Counted from the first letter of the stretch, positions 24,742 through 32,398 are shown. The stretch is DNA of 38,369 bases from Streptomonospora alba (GCF_000826685.1 NZ_JROO01000022.1:1-38369); one strand, 5' to 3'. A program made the numbers and translations. The notes: generated by a model not told the origin, from the letters alone.

Positions 24742-25154
24742 GCACGAACGAGACCCGCCCCGCCGACGACGCGTCCCGCCACGCCGCGGGCATGCAGGTA
24801 CGCCGCGAGGTGCTGGGCGACGCCCACGTGGATCGCGCCGAGGCCGCCAAGACCGGCTTCACCGAGCCCTTCCAGGACCTGATCACCCGCTACGCCTGGG
24901 GCGAGATCTGGACCCGCGAAGGCCTGGACCGCCGCACGCGCAGCTGCATGGTGCTGACCGCGCTGACGGCCAAGGGCCACTGGGAGGAACTGGGCATGCA
25001 CGTACGCGCGGCCGTGGGCAACGGGCTCACGCGCGACGAGATCGCCGAGGTGTTCCTGCAGGCGGCGATCTACTGCGGCGTGCCCGCTGCCAACAAGGCC
25101 TTCGGCATCGCCCAGCGCGTGCTGGACGAACTCGAAGAAGACGGCGGACATTGA
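24738..25154 (+). CDS. pcaC: 4-carboxymuconolactone decarboxylase
   Basis: Decarboxylates gamma-carboxymuconolactone to the enol-lactone, the step before PcaD. The 138-residue protein matches the stand-alone family length. It has RYAWGEIWTREGLDRRTRSC, the helix with ALTAKGHWEELGMHVRAAVGNG containing the conserved Glu and His, and the cysteine in AAIYCGVPAANKAF. ATG at 24738 overlaps the pcaD stop. It is the last of the tightly linked genes; a hairpin and 190 bases follow before pobA. Confidence 0.95.
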   Translation: MSTNETRPADDASRHAAGMQVRREVLGDAHVDRAEAAKTGFTEPFQDLITRYAWGEIWTREGLDRRTRSCMVLTALTAKGHWEELGMHVRAAVGNGLTRDEIAEVFLQAAIYCGVPAANKAFGIAQRVLDELEEDGGH

Positions 25155-25200
25155 CACCGGGGGATTCGGCGGTCTGCGGTCCTCCCGCCCGTCCGCCCCG

Positions 25201-25231
25201 GCCTGCCGCGGCCGCCCCGGCCCCGGCAGGC
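25201..25231 (+). terminator. Hairpin between pcaC and pobA
   Basis: GCCTGCCG (25201-25208) pairs with CGGCAGGC (25224-25231) around a 15-base GC-rich loop, 47 bases past the pcaC stop. It may end the pca transcript or partly uncouple pobA from it. TTGACA at 25151-25156 could be a -35, but no matching -10 is seen. Confidence 0.45.
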
Positions 25232-25344
25232 GCCCGCGCCCGTCCGTGAACACCGCCCCACACGCTTTCTCCTCGAAGGGAGGCAAGCGGCGCAACGCCG
25301 CGGTGCCGGCACGCCGGACCCGCCGCCGCGCCGCGGAGCCGAAC

Positions 25345-26523
25345 ATGCGCACCACAGTCGGAATCATCGGAGCCGGCCCCGCCGGGCTGTTCCTGTCGCA
25401 CCTGCTGCATCAGCGGGGAATCGAATCGGTCGTGCTGGAGCGCCGCGACCGCGACTACTGCGAGCGCCGCCAGCGCGCGGGCGTCGTCGAGCACGGCGTC
25501 GCCGAGGCGCTGCGCGAGTCGGGCCTGGGCGAGCGCATGGACCGCGAGGGCTTCCGCCACGACGGCATCGAGCTGCGCTTCGAGGGACGCGGGCACCGCA
25601 TTGACTTCCCCGGTCTGACCGGGCGCCACGTCATGATCTGGGCGCAGACCGAGATCGTCAAGGACCTGATCGCCCGGCGCCTCTCCGACGGCGGGCGGAT
25701 CCTCTTCGAGGCCGAGGCCACGGCGATCGAGGGGATCGACGGCGAGCACCCGCGTGTGCGGTTCGCCTCCGCCGAGGGCGCCGAGGAGACGTTGGAGTGC
25801 GACTACGTGGTGGCCTGCGACGGTTTCCATGGCATCGGGCGCTCCAGCCTGCCCGAGGAGGTCGTGCGCACCTACGACAAGGTCTATCCGTTCGCCTGGC
25901 TGGGCATCCTGGCCGACGTGCCGCCCTCGTGCGACGAGCTGATCTACGCCCGCCACGACCGCGGGTTCGCGCTGCACAGCATGCGCTCGGAGTCGGTGAG
26001 CCGCCTCTACCTGCAGGTCCCCGCCGACACCGACACCGCCGACTGGTCCGACGACCGCATCTGGTCGGAGCTGGCCACTCGCTTCGAGCTCGCCGACAGC
26101 GCCTGGAAGCTGGACACCGGCCCCATCACCGACAAGAGCATCACGCCGATGCGCAGCTTCGTGACCGAGCCGATGCGCCACGGGAATCTGTTCCTGGCCG
26201 GCGACTCCGCCCACATCGTGCCGCCCACCGGCGCCAAGGGGCTGAACCTGGCGATGCGCGACGTGATGCTGCTGGCCGAGGGGCTGGACGCGTGGTACGC
26301 CCGGGGCGAGGCCTCCGGGCTGGATTCCTACTCCGAGCAGGCGCTGCGCCGGGTGTGGCGCGCCGAGCACTTCTCCTACTGGATGACCTCGCTGATGCAC
26401 ACCGACCCCGCGGCCACGGAGTTCGAGCACCGGCTGCAGCAGTCCCACCTGGAGCACATCGCCGCCTGCGAGCCGGCCGCCGCCGCGCTGGCGGAGAACT
26501 ACACGGGGCTGCCCCACGTCTGA
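25345..26523 (+). CDS. pobA: 4-hydroxybenzoate 3-monooxygenase
   Basis: FAD enzyme that hydroxylates 4-hydroxybenzoate to protocatechuate with NAD(P)H and O2, feeding the pca genes. At 392 residues it matches the Pseudomonas enzyme. Dinucleotide motif G9-A-G11-PA-G14 binds FAD. Substrate-binding residues known from the Pseudomonas structure are all present at matching positions: Tyr201, Ser212, Arg214, Tyr222 and, one position shifted, Tyr386. The GD motif is at Asp287 (LAGDSAHIVPPTGAKGLNLAM). Arg33, Tyr38, Arg42 and Arg44 of the cofactor-specificity segment are kept. ATG 25345 has GGAG seven bases upstream. The conserved site makes 4-hydroxybenzoate a confident substrate. Confidence 0.96.
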   Translation: MRTTVGIIGAGPAGLFLSHLLHQRGIESVVLERRDRDYCERRQRAGVVEHGVAEALRESGLGERMDREGFRHDGIELRFEGRGHRIDFPGLTGRHVMIWAQTEIVKDLIARRLSDGGRILFEAEATAIEGIDGEHPRVRFASAEGAEETLECDYVVACDGFHGIGRSSLPEEVVRTYDKVYPFAWLGILADVPPSCDELIYARHDRGFALHSMRSESVSRLYLQVPADTDTADWSDDRIWSELATRFELADSAWKLDTGPITDKSITPMRSFVTEPMRHGNLFLAGDSAHIVPPTGAKGLNLAMRDVMLLAEGLDAWYARGEASGLDSYSEQALRRVWRAEHFSYWMTSLMHTDPAATEFEHRLQQSHLEHIAACEPAAAALAENYTGLPHV

Positions 26524-26532
26524 ACCTCTGAA

Positions 26533-26572
26533 CCCGCCCGGCGACGCCGCGCTGCCGGCGGCGATGGGCGGG
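26533..26572 (+). terminator. Terminator after pobA
   Basis: CCCGCCC (26533-26539) pairs with GGGCGGG (26566-26572), with an inner CGCCGC/GCGGCG stem. It begins nine bases after the pobA stop and closes the aromatic block. The following 250 bases to the methyltransferase hold no visible gene. Confidence 0.65.
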
Positions 26573-26823
26573 GTGTGCGGCGTGTGCGTTGGAGCGGTCC
26601 GGGGCGGGGCGACGGCGCCGGCCGCGCGGCCCGGACCGGCTCCCACGGCCTCGGTGCCGCGGGCGGGCCGGGTTCGCGAGGCGGGCCGGACGCTTCGGGG
26701 GATTCGGTCTGACCGCAGCTTCCGGACGCCTGTTACCCAATGCCGCGAAATGGTGACCGGCGCCACTCGGCGGGCATAGACTCCGAGAACCATCGGCCCA
26801 CTTCCCCCCTGAAGAGGATGGCG

Positions 26824-27714
26824 ATGCCTCGTTTCGAATCACCGGAGTTCATGAAGCGCGCCGGCTACGCCTACACCCCCGAGAACGAGTCCGACCGGAT
26901 CGACCCGGCGAAGGCGAGCATCGCCCGGGTCTACTCCTATTACCTGGGCGGCAAGGACCATTTCGAGGTCGACCGGGACATGGCCAACTACGCCGAGTCG
27001 GTCGTTCCCGGGGTGACCGACCTCGCCATGGGCAACCGCGCCTTCGTCCAGCGGGCCACCCGCTACCTCGCCGCCGAGCGGGGCCTCGACCAGTTCCTGG
27101 ACATCGGATCGGGTCTGCCCACCGACGGCAACGTGCACGAGATCGCGCACGAGTCCATCCCCGACGCCCGTGTGGTCTACGTCGACAACGATCCGATCGT
27201 GCTTGCGCACGGGCGAGCCCTGCTGGACGACAACCGCACCACTCTGGTTCTGCAGAACGACCTGACGAAGCCGGAGGACGTGCTGAGCGAGGCGGAGCGG
27301 ACCGGGCTGCTCGACCTCAAGCGACCCGTGGGGCTGATGCTCGGCGGCATCCTGCACCACCTCAGCGACGCGCAGGATCCCGACGGGGTCGCCCGCCGAC
27401 TGCGCGACGCCCTGGCACCGGGCAGCTGCCTGGTGGTCAGCCACTTCTGCGAGCCCGACTTCGCACGGTCTCCCGAGGAGGCCAAGCGCGCCCGCCGCCT
27501 CCAGGCCGCGTTCCTGGAGCGCTTGAAGACCGGGATGTGGCGCAGCCCCGAGCAGATCCGGAGCTACTTCGGCGACTGGCACCTCGTCGAGCCGGGCGTG
27601 GCCTCCCTCAACCGGTGGCGTCCCCTGCCCCCCGACGCCAAGTCCTTGGGCAGCTACACCATGCCCCCGCGCAACGAGAACCTCATCGTCGGCGGCGTCG
27701 CCGTCAAGCAGTGA
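26824..27714 (+). CDS. SAM-dependent methyltransferase, SAV2177/DUF574 family
   Basis: A 296-residue protein of a family greatly expanded in actinomycetes. Diagnostic stretches are IDPAKASIARVYSYYLGGKDHFEVDRDMA at the N-terminus, the SAM-binding FLDIGSGLPTDGNVHEIA, VVYVDNDPIVLAHGRALL (acidic ribose-binding residue) and LMLGGILHHLSD. The substrate is unknown for most members; some act in secondary metabolism or are targets of regulatory genes. I chose ATG 26824 because GAAGAGG sits six bases upstream; the ATG six bases earlier abuts that box. No partner gene is adjacent. It converges with the Nudix gene. Confidence 0.9.
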   Translation: MPRFESPEFMKRAGYAYTPENESDRIDPAKASIARVYSYYLGGKDHFEVDRDMANYAESVVPGVTDLAMGNRAFVQRATRYLAAERGLDQFLDIGSGLPTDGNVHEIAHESIPDARVVYVDNDPIVLAHGRALLDDNRTTLVLQNDLTKPEDVLSEAERTGLLDLKRPVGLMLGGILHHLSDAQDPDGVARRLRDALAPGSCLVVSHFCEPDFARSPEEAKRARRLQAAFLERLKTGMWRSPEQIRSYFGDWHLVEPGVASLNRWRPLPPDAKSLGSYTMPPRNENLIVGGVAVKQ

Positions 27715-27811
27715 CCCGGCCACCCACAGCAGCCTCCTTCGGCGGCAGGGGTCGGAGGCGCCCCCGCTCGTAAGCGCCCCGGCTCCGGCCGCCGCTGCCC
27801 CGCTGCCGCTG

Positions 27812-27834
27812 CGTGCGCGCTCCGCGCGGGCACG
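27812..27834. terminator. Possible bidirectional hairpin between convergent genes
   Basis: CGTGC-GCGC (27812-27820) can pair with GCGC-GG-GCACG (27824-27834) around TCC, with a two-base bulge. It lies between the convergent methyltransferase and Nudix genes. Confidence 0.4.
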
Positions 27835-27844
27835 GCGGGGCGGG

Positions 27845-28333
27845 TCACACCCCTGGCCCGCCTCCCTGCCCGCCGACCGCGCTCTCCAGCAGGTCCAGGA
27901 GGCGGACCTGCCCCTTCACCAGTTTCGTGCGGGCGGTGGGCAGGTCGAACCACGCGGCGCGGTCGACCTCGGGGAACTCCTGCGTCGTGCCGGAGCGCGG
28001 AGGCCATTCCATCGCGAAGGTGTCGCCCGCGATCCGCGAGGCGTCGAAGTCGCCTTCGAGCGCGAAGCAGGTGACGGTCTTGCCGCCGGATTGGCGCACC
28101 TCCCCCAGCGCGAACGGCTCCCCGTCGGGCGCGGGCCGCCCCAGCTCCTCGGCGAACTCCCGCCGGGCGGCGGCCAGCGGTTCCTCGTCGGCGGTGTACT
28201 CCCCCTTGGGCACCGACCAGGCGTGCGCGTCCTTCTTCGCCCAGAAGGGGCCTCCCATGTGCCCCAACAGCACCTCAACGGCCCCCGCCCCGTCCCACCG
28301 GTACAGCAGCAGCCCGGCACTGGTCCTCGCCAT
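27845..28333 (-). CDS. Nudix hydrolase
   Basis: A 162-residue cytoplasmic pyrophosphohydrolase. The Nudix box is complete from Gly44 to Gly65 (GEYTADEEPLAAARREFAEELG), with Glu50, Arg58, Glu59, Glu62 and Glu63 in the metal-binding pattern. The N-terminus MARTSAGLLLYRWDGAG and the tail PEVDRAAWFDLPTARTKLVKGQ resemble the small actinobacterial/archaeal Nudix proteins related to diadenosine-polyphosphate hydrolases. The substrate cannot be assigned. ATG 28333 follows GGAGGG. The gene is single and diverges from the unrecognised gene at 28510. Confidence 0.9.
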   Translation of the reverse strand: MARTSAGLLLYRWDGAGAVEVLLGHMGGPFWAKKDAHAWSVPKGEYTADEEPLAAARREFAEELGRPAPDGEPFALGEVRQSGGKTVTCFALEGDFDASRIAGDTFAMEWPPRSGTTQEFPEVDRAAWFDLPTARTKLVKGQVRLLDLLESAVGGQGGGPGV

Positions 28334-28509
28334 ACATCCCTCCCCGTGTCCGACACCGCCCATTGAACAGGGCCACGATGAGACCCCCCTAGAACGGCCC
28401 GGGGACTCAGCCGCCTCGATCGGTCTGGGCCGGAGGATGCCCGCAACGGTTTCGATGCGGATACGACCGACCGCGTTCGCCGGGAACCGTGCGCTGGAAT
28501 CCTGACCGC

Positions 28510-29238
28510 ATGACGCCCCACTCGCCCCCGTTTTTCACCGAACCGAACGCGGAGTGCCTCCCGCTTCGTATCAGACCTCGGCTCGACAGCTGGGAACGCG
28601 GCGGGCACCCGGATCAAGTGCGGCTGGAGGAGTACCTCGTCCACGTCCAGGAGATTGTGCAGCCGCGGCTGGAGCGGACGCCCGGCCCACGCGTCCTCCG
28701 GCTGGATGTCGTCCTGCCCGGTTCCGTCCCACTATTGGAACACCACGACCTGGACAACTATCTGTTTCCGCTGGTCAAGCGGATCAGTAGAGACAGTGGA
28801 TGCCACTTCGCCTCGGTGTGGGGAACCAAGAGCCACGCGGGAACCCCGCGGCTCTGCCTCGACCGGGCACGGCCGGCGACCAGCCGCCCCGTCTTCGGTC
28901 ACACGTACGAGGTCTCCACCACAGCCTCAGCCGAATCCCCCGCATACAAGGAGCAGATCGCCGATCAACTCGGGAGCGCCGTTCCGCTTCGGGACGGGCC
29001 GGTCAGCCTCCACCTCGGATTCTGTGTCGGACCGCGACGCTGGTGGCCGAACCTTTGGAAACCGACGATCGACGCCCTCGAAAGAATCTTGGGCGGCACC
29101 ACGCCGACCAGCCGGTGGCACCCCCGCGACGGGCGGATCGTCCAACTCGGCATGCATTGCCGTATCGACCGTTCGTTGGGAAACGACGTGGTTATCCGGG
29201 TCGACGCGGATCCTGCGACGGTAGAGGGCACCACCTGA
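28510..29238 (+). CDS. Unrecognised protein with two RusA-like segments
   Basis: A 242-residue protein I do not recognise as a named family. Two stretches look like parts of a RusA-type endonuclease fold. Residues about 65-95 read GPRVLRLDVVLPG...HHDLDNYLFPLVKRI, where DLDN resembles the metal-binding D-x-D-N of RusA. Residues about 165-215 read GPVSLHLGFCVG...NLWKPTIDALERIL and then RDGRIVQL, resembling the following helix and strand. The two halves also resemble each other, suggesting an internal duplication. The lysine that follows DxDN in RusA is Phe here and no DD pair is seen, so resolvase activity is doubtful. ATG 28510 has no strong ribosome site. Base composition looks less GC-rich than the neighbours. 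Function unknown. Confidence 0.7.
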   Translation: MTPHSPPFFTEPNAECLPLRIRPRLDSWERGGHPDQVRLEEYLVHVQEIVQPRLERTPGPRVLRLDVVLPGSVPLLEHHDLDNYLFPLVKRISRDSGCHFASVWGTKSHAGTPRLCLDRARPATSRPVFGHTYEVSTTASAESPAYKEQIADQLGSAVPLRDGPVSLHLGFCVGPRRWWPNLWKPTIDALERILGGTTPTSRWHPRDGRIVQLGMHCRIDRSLGNDVVIRVDADPATVEGTT

Positions 29239-29410
29239 CCCACCGCACAGAGCGCCACCCAGCCGACAAGGACCGCCATGAAGAGTACCCCGCTGTGAGC
29301 GGGTGGTTGCGGCATGTGTGGCGCCCCGGGAGCCCCCGTCTCCAAACCGGCACGGCAGCGCAGGGGCGCGGCACGCACGCGCCCGACGCCGGGCCGTCTC
29401 GCCTCGCCGA

Positions 29411-29830
29411 TCAGCTGCCGGTGTAGGTACCGAAGGTCCAGGACGCGCCCTCAGGATCGGCGATGGTCACGTTGCGCGACCCGTAGTCGGCGTCGTAGGG
29501 CGCTAGCTGCACAGTCGCCCCCGCCGCAACCGCGCGCTCGTGCACTGCGTCGGGGTCGACGGTGACGACGTACAGGACGGCGCCATCGGCCCCGCGCTCT
29601 CCGGCGTTCGTACTGCCGAACATCAGCCCGCCGCCCTCGGGCCAACGCAGCTCGGCGTGTTCGATTCGGGTCCCATCGGCGCTGCGGTACACGGCGCGCT
29701 CCTCGAAGCCGAAGACGCCGGTCAGGAAGCGCAGGGCCGCCTCGGCGTCCCGGTATCCCAGGCAGGGCCACACACCCGGGTTCGGCGCCGCAGTCGCGCT
29801 CGTCTCCGCCATCTCCCTCATCCCTCTCAT
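29411..29830 (-). CDS. VOC (glyoxalase/bleomycin-resistance) family protein
   Basis: A 139-residue small metalloenzyme-fold protein. The paired beta-alpha-beta-beta-beta modules are seen in VWPCLGYRDAEAALRFLTGVFGFEE, AELRWPEGGGLMFGST, YVVTVDPDAVHERAVAAGAT and SRNVTIADPEGASWTFGTY. Members include lyases, dioxygenases, drug-binding proteins and DNA-binding-type relatives such as PhnB, so function is open. I chose the ATG at 29830 because it overlaps the stop of the AraC-type regulator (ATGA), which couples the two; three further in-frame ATG codons lie within the next 18 bases. The pair is probably a regulator with its effector enzyme. Confidence 0.85.
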   Translation of the reverse strand: MRGMREMAETSATAAPNPGVWPCLGYRDAEAALRFLTGVFGFEERAVYRSADGTRIEHAELRWPEGGGLMFGSTNAGERGADGAVLYVVTVDPDAVHERAVAAGATVQLAPYDADYGSRNVTIADPEGASWTFGTYTGS

Positions 29831-30681
29831 CTCGTCCATGGTCTCGACTCTGGCACCGGTCCGATGTCGCCGTCTTGGAGAAACGGGAGCTCTTCGCACA
29901 TCCACTCGGTGGGCGTGCACTCCGCCATCGCCCGCCATTCGCGGTTCATGTACGCCTGGTCGTAGTAGCCGCACGCAGCGGAAACCGCGGCCAGGTCTCG
30001 TGCGCCTGCACGTAGGGCGGCTGCGCTGCGCTCGAAGCGGATCACCCGCGCGGCCTGCTTGGGCGTCGTTCCGACCTCGGCGGCGAACCGCTCGCCGAGG
30101 TGTCGACGGCTCCACCCCACCTCGCGCGCGACGCGGTGCACGGGCACACGCCCGCCCGTGCGGACGAGCAGTTCCCATGCGTGGCGCACTTCCGGGGCGA
30201 CGGTGTAGCCGACGCGTCCCTCCATCAGGGCCCGGTCCAGTCGCTCGAACACGTCCCGCCATCCGCATGCCTCGGCCAACCGCTCGGGGAGGTCCCGGGC
30301 CCAGGAGACCGGAAGGGCCTCGATTTCAACGGTCGTTCCGGCCAGTTCGGCGGCCGGCACGCCGAACAGCGCGCGGGCTGCCATGGGATCGACCGAGACG
30401 TGCACGCCGCGCTGCGGTGTGCGCTGCGCGATCTGCACAGGCCGCAGATGCAACCCGCCGACACCGGCCTCAACGGTGCGCGGGCCGTTCTCGCTCCCCG
30501 GTCCGCCGATGATGTGCAACGGGTCGTCCAATGCGGCGATGAACGTCAGGTACCGCGATGGCAACCCTGCATGCACGCTCGGTGCGGCCGCGCTCGTGGC
30601 GTAGGCGACGTAGGGCTTGACGACCCCTCGCAATGCCGGGTGCGGGAGGGCGGCGGCCCATGCCCCGGTTGTCTCCTCCAC
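29827..30681 (-). CDS. AraC-family transcriptional regulator
   Basis: A 284-residue regulator. The N-terminal part (about 1-150, starting EETTGAWAAALPHPALRGVVKPYVAYATSA) is a ligand or protein interaction domain. The C-terminal double helix-turn-helix (about 175-275) shows VHRVAREVGWSRRHLGERFAAEVGTTPKQAARVIRFERSAAAL and CGYYDQAYMNREW. It overlaps the VOC gene and likely controls it. The start GTG at 30681 is preceded by TAGAAT with seven bases between, the layout of a leaderless message; a longer in-frame start (GTG, 30816) has no ribosome site and adds low-complexity residues. Effector unknown. Confidence 0.85.
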   Translation of the reverse strand: MEETTGAWAAALPHPALRGVVKPYVAYATSAAAPSVHAGLPSRYLTFIAALDDPLHIIGGPGSENGPRTVEAGVGGLHLRPVQIAQRTPQRGVHVSVDPMAARALFGVPAAELAGTTVEIEALPVSWARDLPERLAEACGWRDVFERLDRALMEGRVGYTVAPEVRHAWELLVRTGGRVPVHRVAREVGWSRRHLGERFAAEVGTTPKQAARVIRFERSAAALRAGARDLAAVSAACGYYDQAYMNREWRAMAECTPTEWMCEELPFLQDGDIGPVPESRPWTR

Positions 30682-30688
30682 ACTGCGG

Positions 30689-30694
30689 ATTCTA
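30689..30694 (-). promoter_or_regulatory. -10 box TAGAAT of the AraC/VOC pair
   Basis: TAGAAT fits TANNNT and is seven bases upstream of the GTG start of the AraC gene, placing transcription at the start codon. No clear -35 is visible 17-18 bases upstream. Confidence 0.5.
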
Positions 30695-30731
30695 GACGTC
30701 CGGGACGCCGGCGGGAGCTGAGCGCTCCAGG

Positions 30732-31103
30732 TCAGGGACCGAACCCCGAGGGTTCCCGCAAGCCGATCACCGATGCTTCGACGCCCTGATGAGCCGGATC
30801 GCGGGCCGTTTCGCACGCGTGGAGCCCCGGCGGCGAATCGGGCGGAGAAGGAGTACTAGGCGAGAAGCTTTTCTCCCTGGCCCACGCCTCGAACCCGCCC
30901 TTGGGGAAGGGGAGTCGCATACCCGAAGGGTGGAGGTCGTCGATGAGCACCGACGCATTGGTCACCGTGCAGTCCCCTTTTCGGCAGGCGTCAGCGATCA
31001 ACCCGGCCGTTCCCCGAACGGTGAGGCCATGTTTCTCGGCAACCTTGCGAGCAGGCCGATCGTCGAGAACCAGAGTGTCACCATGTTTGATGGGGCAGGA
31101 AGC
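30732..31103 (-). pseudogene. DUF3368 (PIN-like) protein remnant lacking its N-terminus
   Basis: Directly after the TGA of the XRE-ImmA gene and in the same frame, the minus strand encodes KHGDTLVLDDRPARKVAEKH, then GLTVRGTAGLIADACRKG and IDDLHPSGMRLPFPKGGFEAWARE. This is the C-terminal part of the DUF3368/PIN-like predicted nucleases, with the acidic DD-R-AR-VAE-G motif. The N-terminal half, with the first acidic residue of the PIN active site, is absent. No ATG or GTG with a ribosome site opens the frame before the conserved block. In intact systems such a gene often follows an XRE-ImmA gene. The remnant therefore looks like what a deletion left, fusing its tail to the end of the neighbour. 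The conserved part ends near 30850; the rest to the stop at 30732 looks like random read-on. Confidence 0.7.
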
Positions 31104-32201
31104 TCAATCCGTTGCTGCCTCGGTGAGTTCTTCGACCGAGACCTGTCCGCGCATCATTTCGACGGCACGCTGAGGGACGATCAGGGCCTCCCGCAGCGCC
31201 GCGACCACCGCGGACGCGTAACGGGGAGAGACACGTACCGACGCGAGGTCGGGTTGGGGCTTCCATCCCACTGCATCCTTGAACTCCACGTCCGTCGGTG
31301 TACGCGCCGACAGTTCGCGCGATTCCTCGGAATCCAACAATCCGGTGTGTCTGAGCTGGGTCACGGCGAGGCCCCACGAGACACGGTAGGTCGCCGACAC
31401 GCGAACCAGATCCTGACGACGCGCCTCCTCACCGGGCTCCTCGGCGACCGTTCGTGTCACGTCAGCGGGAAGCAGGAACTCCGCGGCGAACGCTTCCATG
31501 CTCTGTTCCCGCTCCTGACGGGACGCGTGCACACCGAGATCACTGGAGAACTCGTCTCCCAGCACCATGTGCGCGAGTTCGTGCGCGGCTGTACTCCGCC
31601 TGCGTCCCGGCTCCTGCTCCTCGCTGACAACGGCCACCGCGACCTCCGCATCGACCAGGGAGGCTCCGTCCGATGGAAGGGGGACGACCGTGGTGAACTG
31701 ACCCGCTCGCTCACACGCCTCGGAGACCGAATCGATCGGCCCCGTGCCCAGACGAAGCTCGTCGCGCAACCACCGGGCGGCTTCCCTAGCCTCCTCGGTG
31801 CCGGTCACCGTTCGGGGATAGCGCCGTATCGGCTCCGGCCGCAGAACCCCGGCCTCGACAAGTTGACGTACGTCCCGCAGCCATACGGAGAGCTGCACCT
31901 CGGTTCGGTAGGCACTGCGCGCGGCCACGCTGTCGCCAACGTCCTCCCTGTCGGGGATGCCCGCCCGCCGCGAGATTATCTCCGGCATGGACGAGAGAAG
32001 GTGCGACACGGAAGATTCGAGCACATGGGCAAGCCGGGTGAGCTCCACCGCGTCAATACGGCGGTCCCCCTTCTCCAGCTTGGAGATCATGCTGCGTTCC
32101 AGCCCGACCGCATCAGCAAGCGCCTGTTGGGATAGGCCAGCGGCTGCCCTGCTCTCCCGCACCCGCTCACCGATCCGCACCCAACTCAGGCCTTCCACCA
32201 T
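31104..32201 (-). CDS. XRE-family HTH and ImmA/IrrE metallopeptidase fusion protein
   Basis: A 365-residue protein. An N-terminal Cro/C1-type helix-turn-helix (about 8-66: IGERVRESRAAAGLSQQALADAVGLERSMISKLEKG) is fused to an ImmA/IrrE zinc peptidase with HELAH at 207-211. In characterised ImmA and IrrE proteins the peptidase cleaves a repressor after a stress signal; here repressor-like and peptidase domains share one chain, a common toxin-antitoxin or stress-switch layout. A 15-bp palindrome two bases before the ATG suggests autoregulation. A GTG at 32180 is an alternative start. The partner normally expected downstream, a PIN-like protein, survives only as a C-terminal fragment, so the module is probably crippled or has been rewired. 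Confidence 0.88.
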   Translation of the reverse strand: MVEGLSWVRIGERVRESRAAAGLSQQALADAVGLERSMISKLEKGDRRIDAVELTRLAHVLESSVSHLLSSMPEIISRRAGIPDREDVGDSVAARSAYRTEVQLSVWLRDVRQLVEAGVLRPEPIRRYPRTVTGTEEAREAARWLRDELRLGTGPIDSVSEACERAGQFTTVVPLPSDGASLVDAEVAVAVVSEEQEPGRRRSTAAHELAHMVLGDEFSSDLGVHASRQEREQSMEAFAAEFLLPADVTRTVAEEPGEEARRQDLVRVSATYRVSWGLAVTQLRHTGLLDSEESRELSARTPTDVEFKDAVGWKPQPDLASVRVSPRYASAVVAALREALIVPQRAVEMMRGQVSVEELTEAATD

Positions 32202-32203
32202 AC

Positions 32204-32218
32204 GTGCGATGATCGCAC
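32204..32218. promoter_or_regulatory. 15-bp palindrome GTGCGAT-G-ATCGCAC before the XRE-ImmA gene
   Basis: Perfect 7-bp half-sites around a single base, immediately upstream of the ATG at 32201. The size and position are those of a Cro/C1-type operator, so the gene product is the obvious candidate ligand. Confidence 0.65.
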
Positions 32219-32287
32219 ATCGTCACGGTCCGGAGTAGCGCTTGGACTGAGGGTAACGTCCCCTGGCACCGGACATCCCACAACACA

Positions 32288-32319
32288 AAGGAAGCCAGGC
32301 CATCTGGCCTGGCTTCCTT
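32288..32319 (-). terminator. Perfect 14-bp terminator of tRNA-Asn
   Basis: AAGGAAGCCAGGCC (32288-32301), a four-base loop, then its exact reverse complement (32306-32319). It starts six bases after the tRNA 3' end on the minus strand, and the exit side reads into CTTGTGTTGTG. Confidence 0.85.
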
Positions 32320-32325
32320 CGACTG

Positions 32326-32398
32326 CTCCCGCGACTGGATTCGAACCAGTAGCCTGCCGGTTAACAGCCGGCTGCTCTGCCGATTGAGCTACGCGGGA
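32326..32398 (-). tRNA. tRNA-Asn (GTT)
   Basis: 73-nt cloverleaf on the minus strand. The acceptor is TCCCGCG/CGCGGGA, the D arm is GCTCAATCGGCAGAGC, the anticodon loop CTGTTAA gives GTT, and the T arm is ACTGG-TTCGAAT-CCAGT. The discriminator is G, as expected for Asn. CCA is not encoded. It lies next to the XRE-ImmA accessory segment. Confidence 0.95.

Noticed and set aside
31078-31377. An open frame overlapping the end of the XRE-ImmA gene as the missing N-terminal half of the PIN-like protein
   Set aside because: The translation has no hydrophobic strand with the N-terminal PIN aspartate and looks like a shadow; the remnant lies in the other frame.
32326-32398. tRNA-Asn as an attachment site flanked by a direct repeat
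   Set aside because: I looked by eye for a second copy of the tRNA 3' end (CGAATCCAGTCGCGGGA) in 28,000-32,300 and saw none; no integrase is present.
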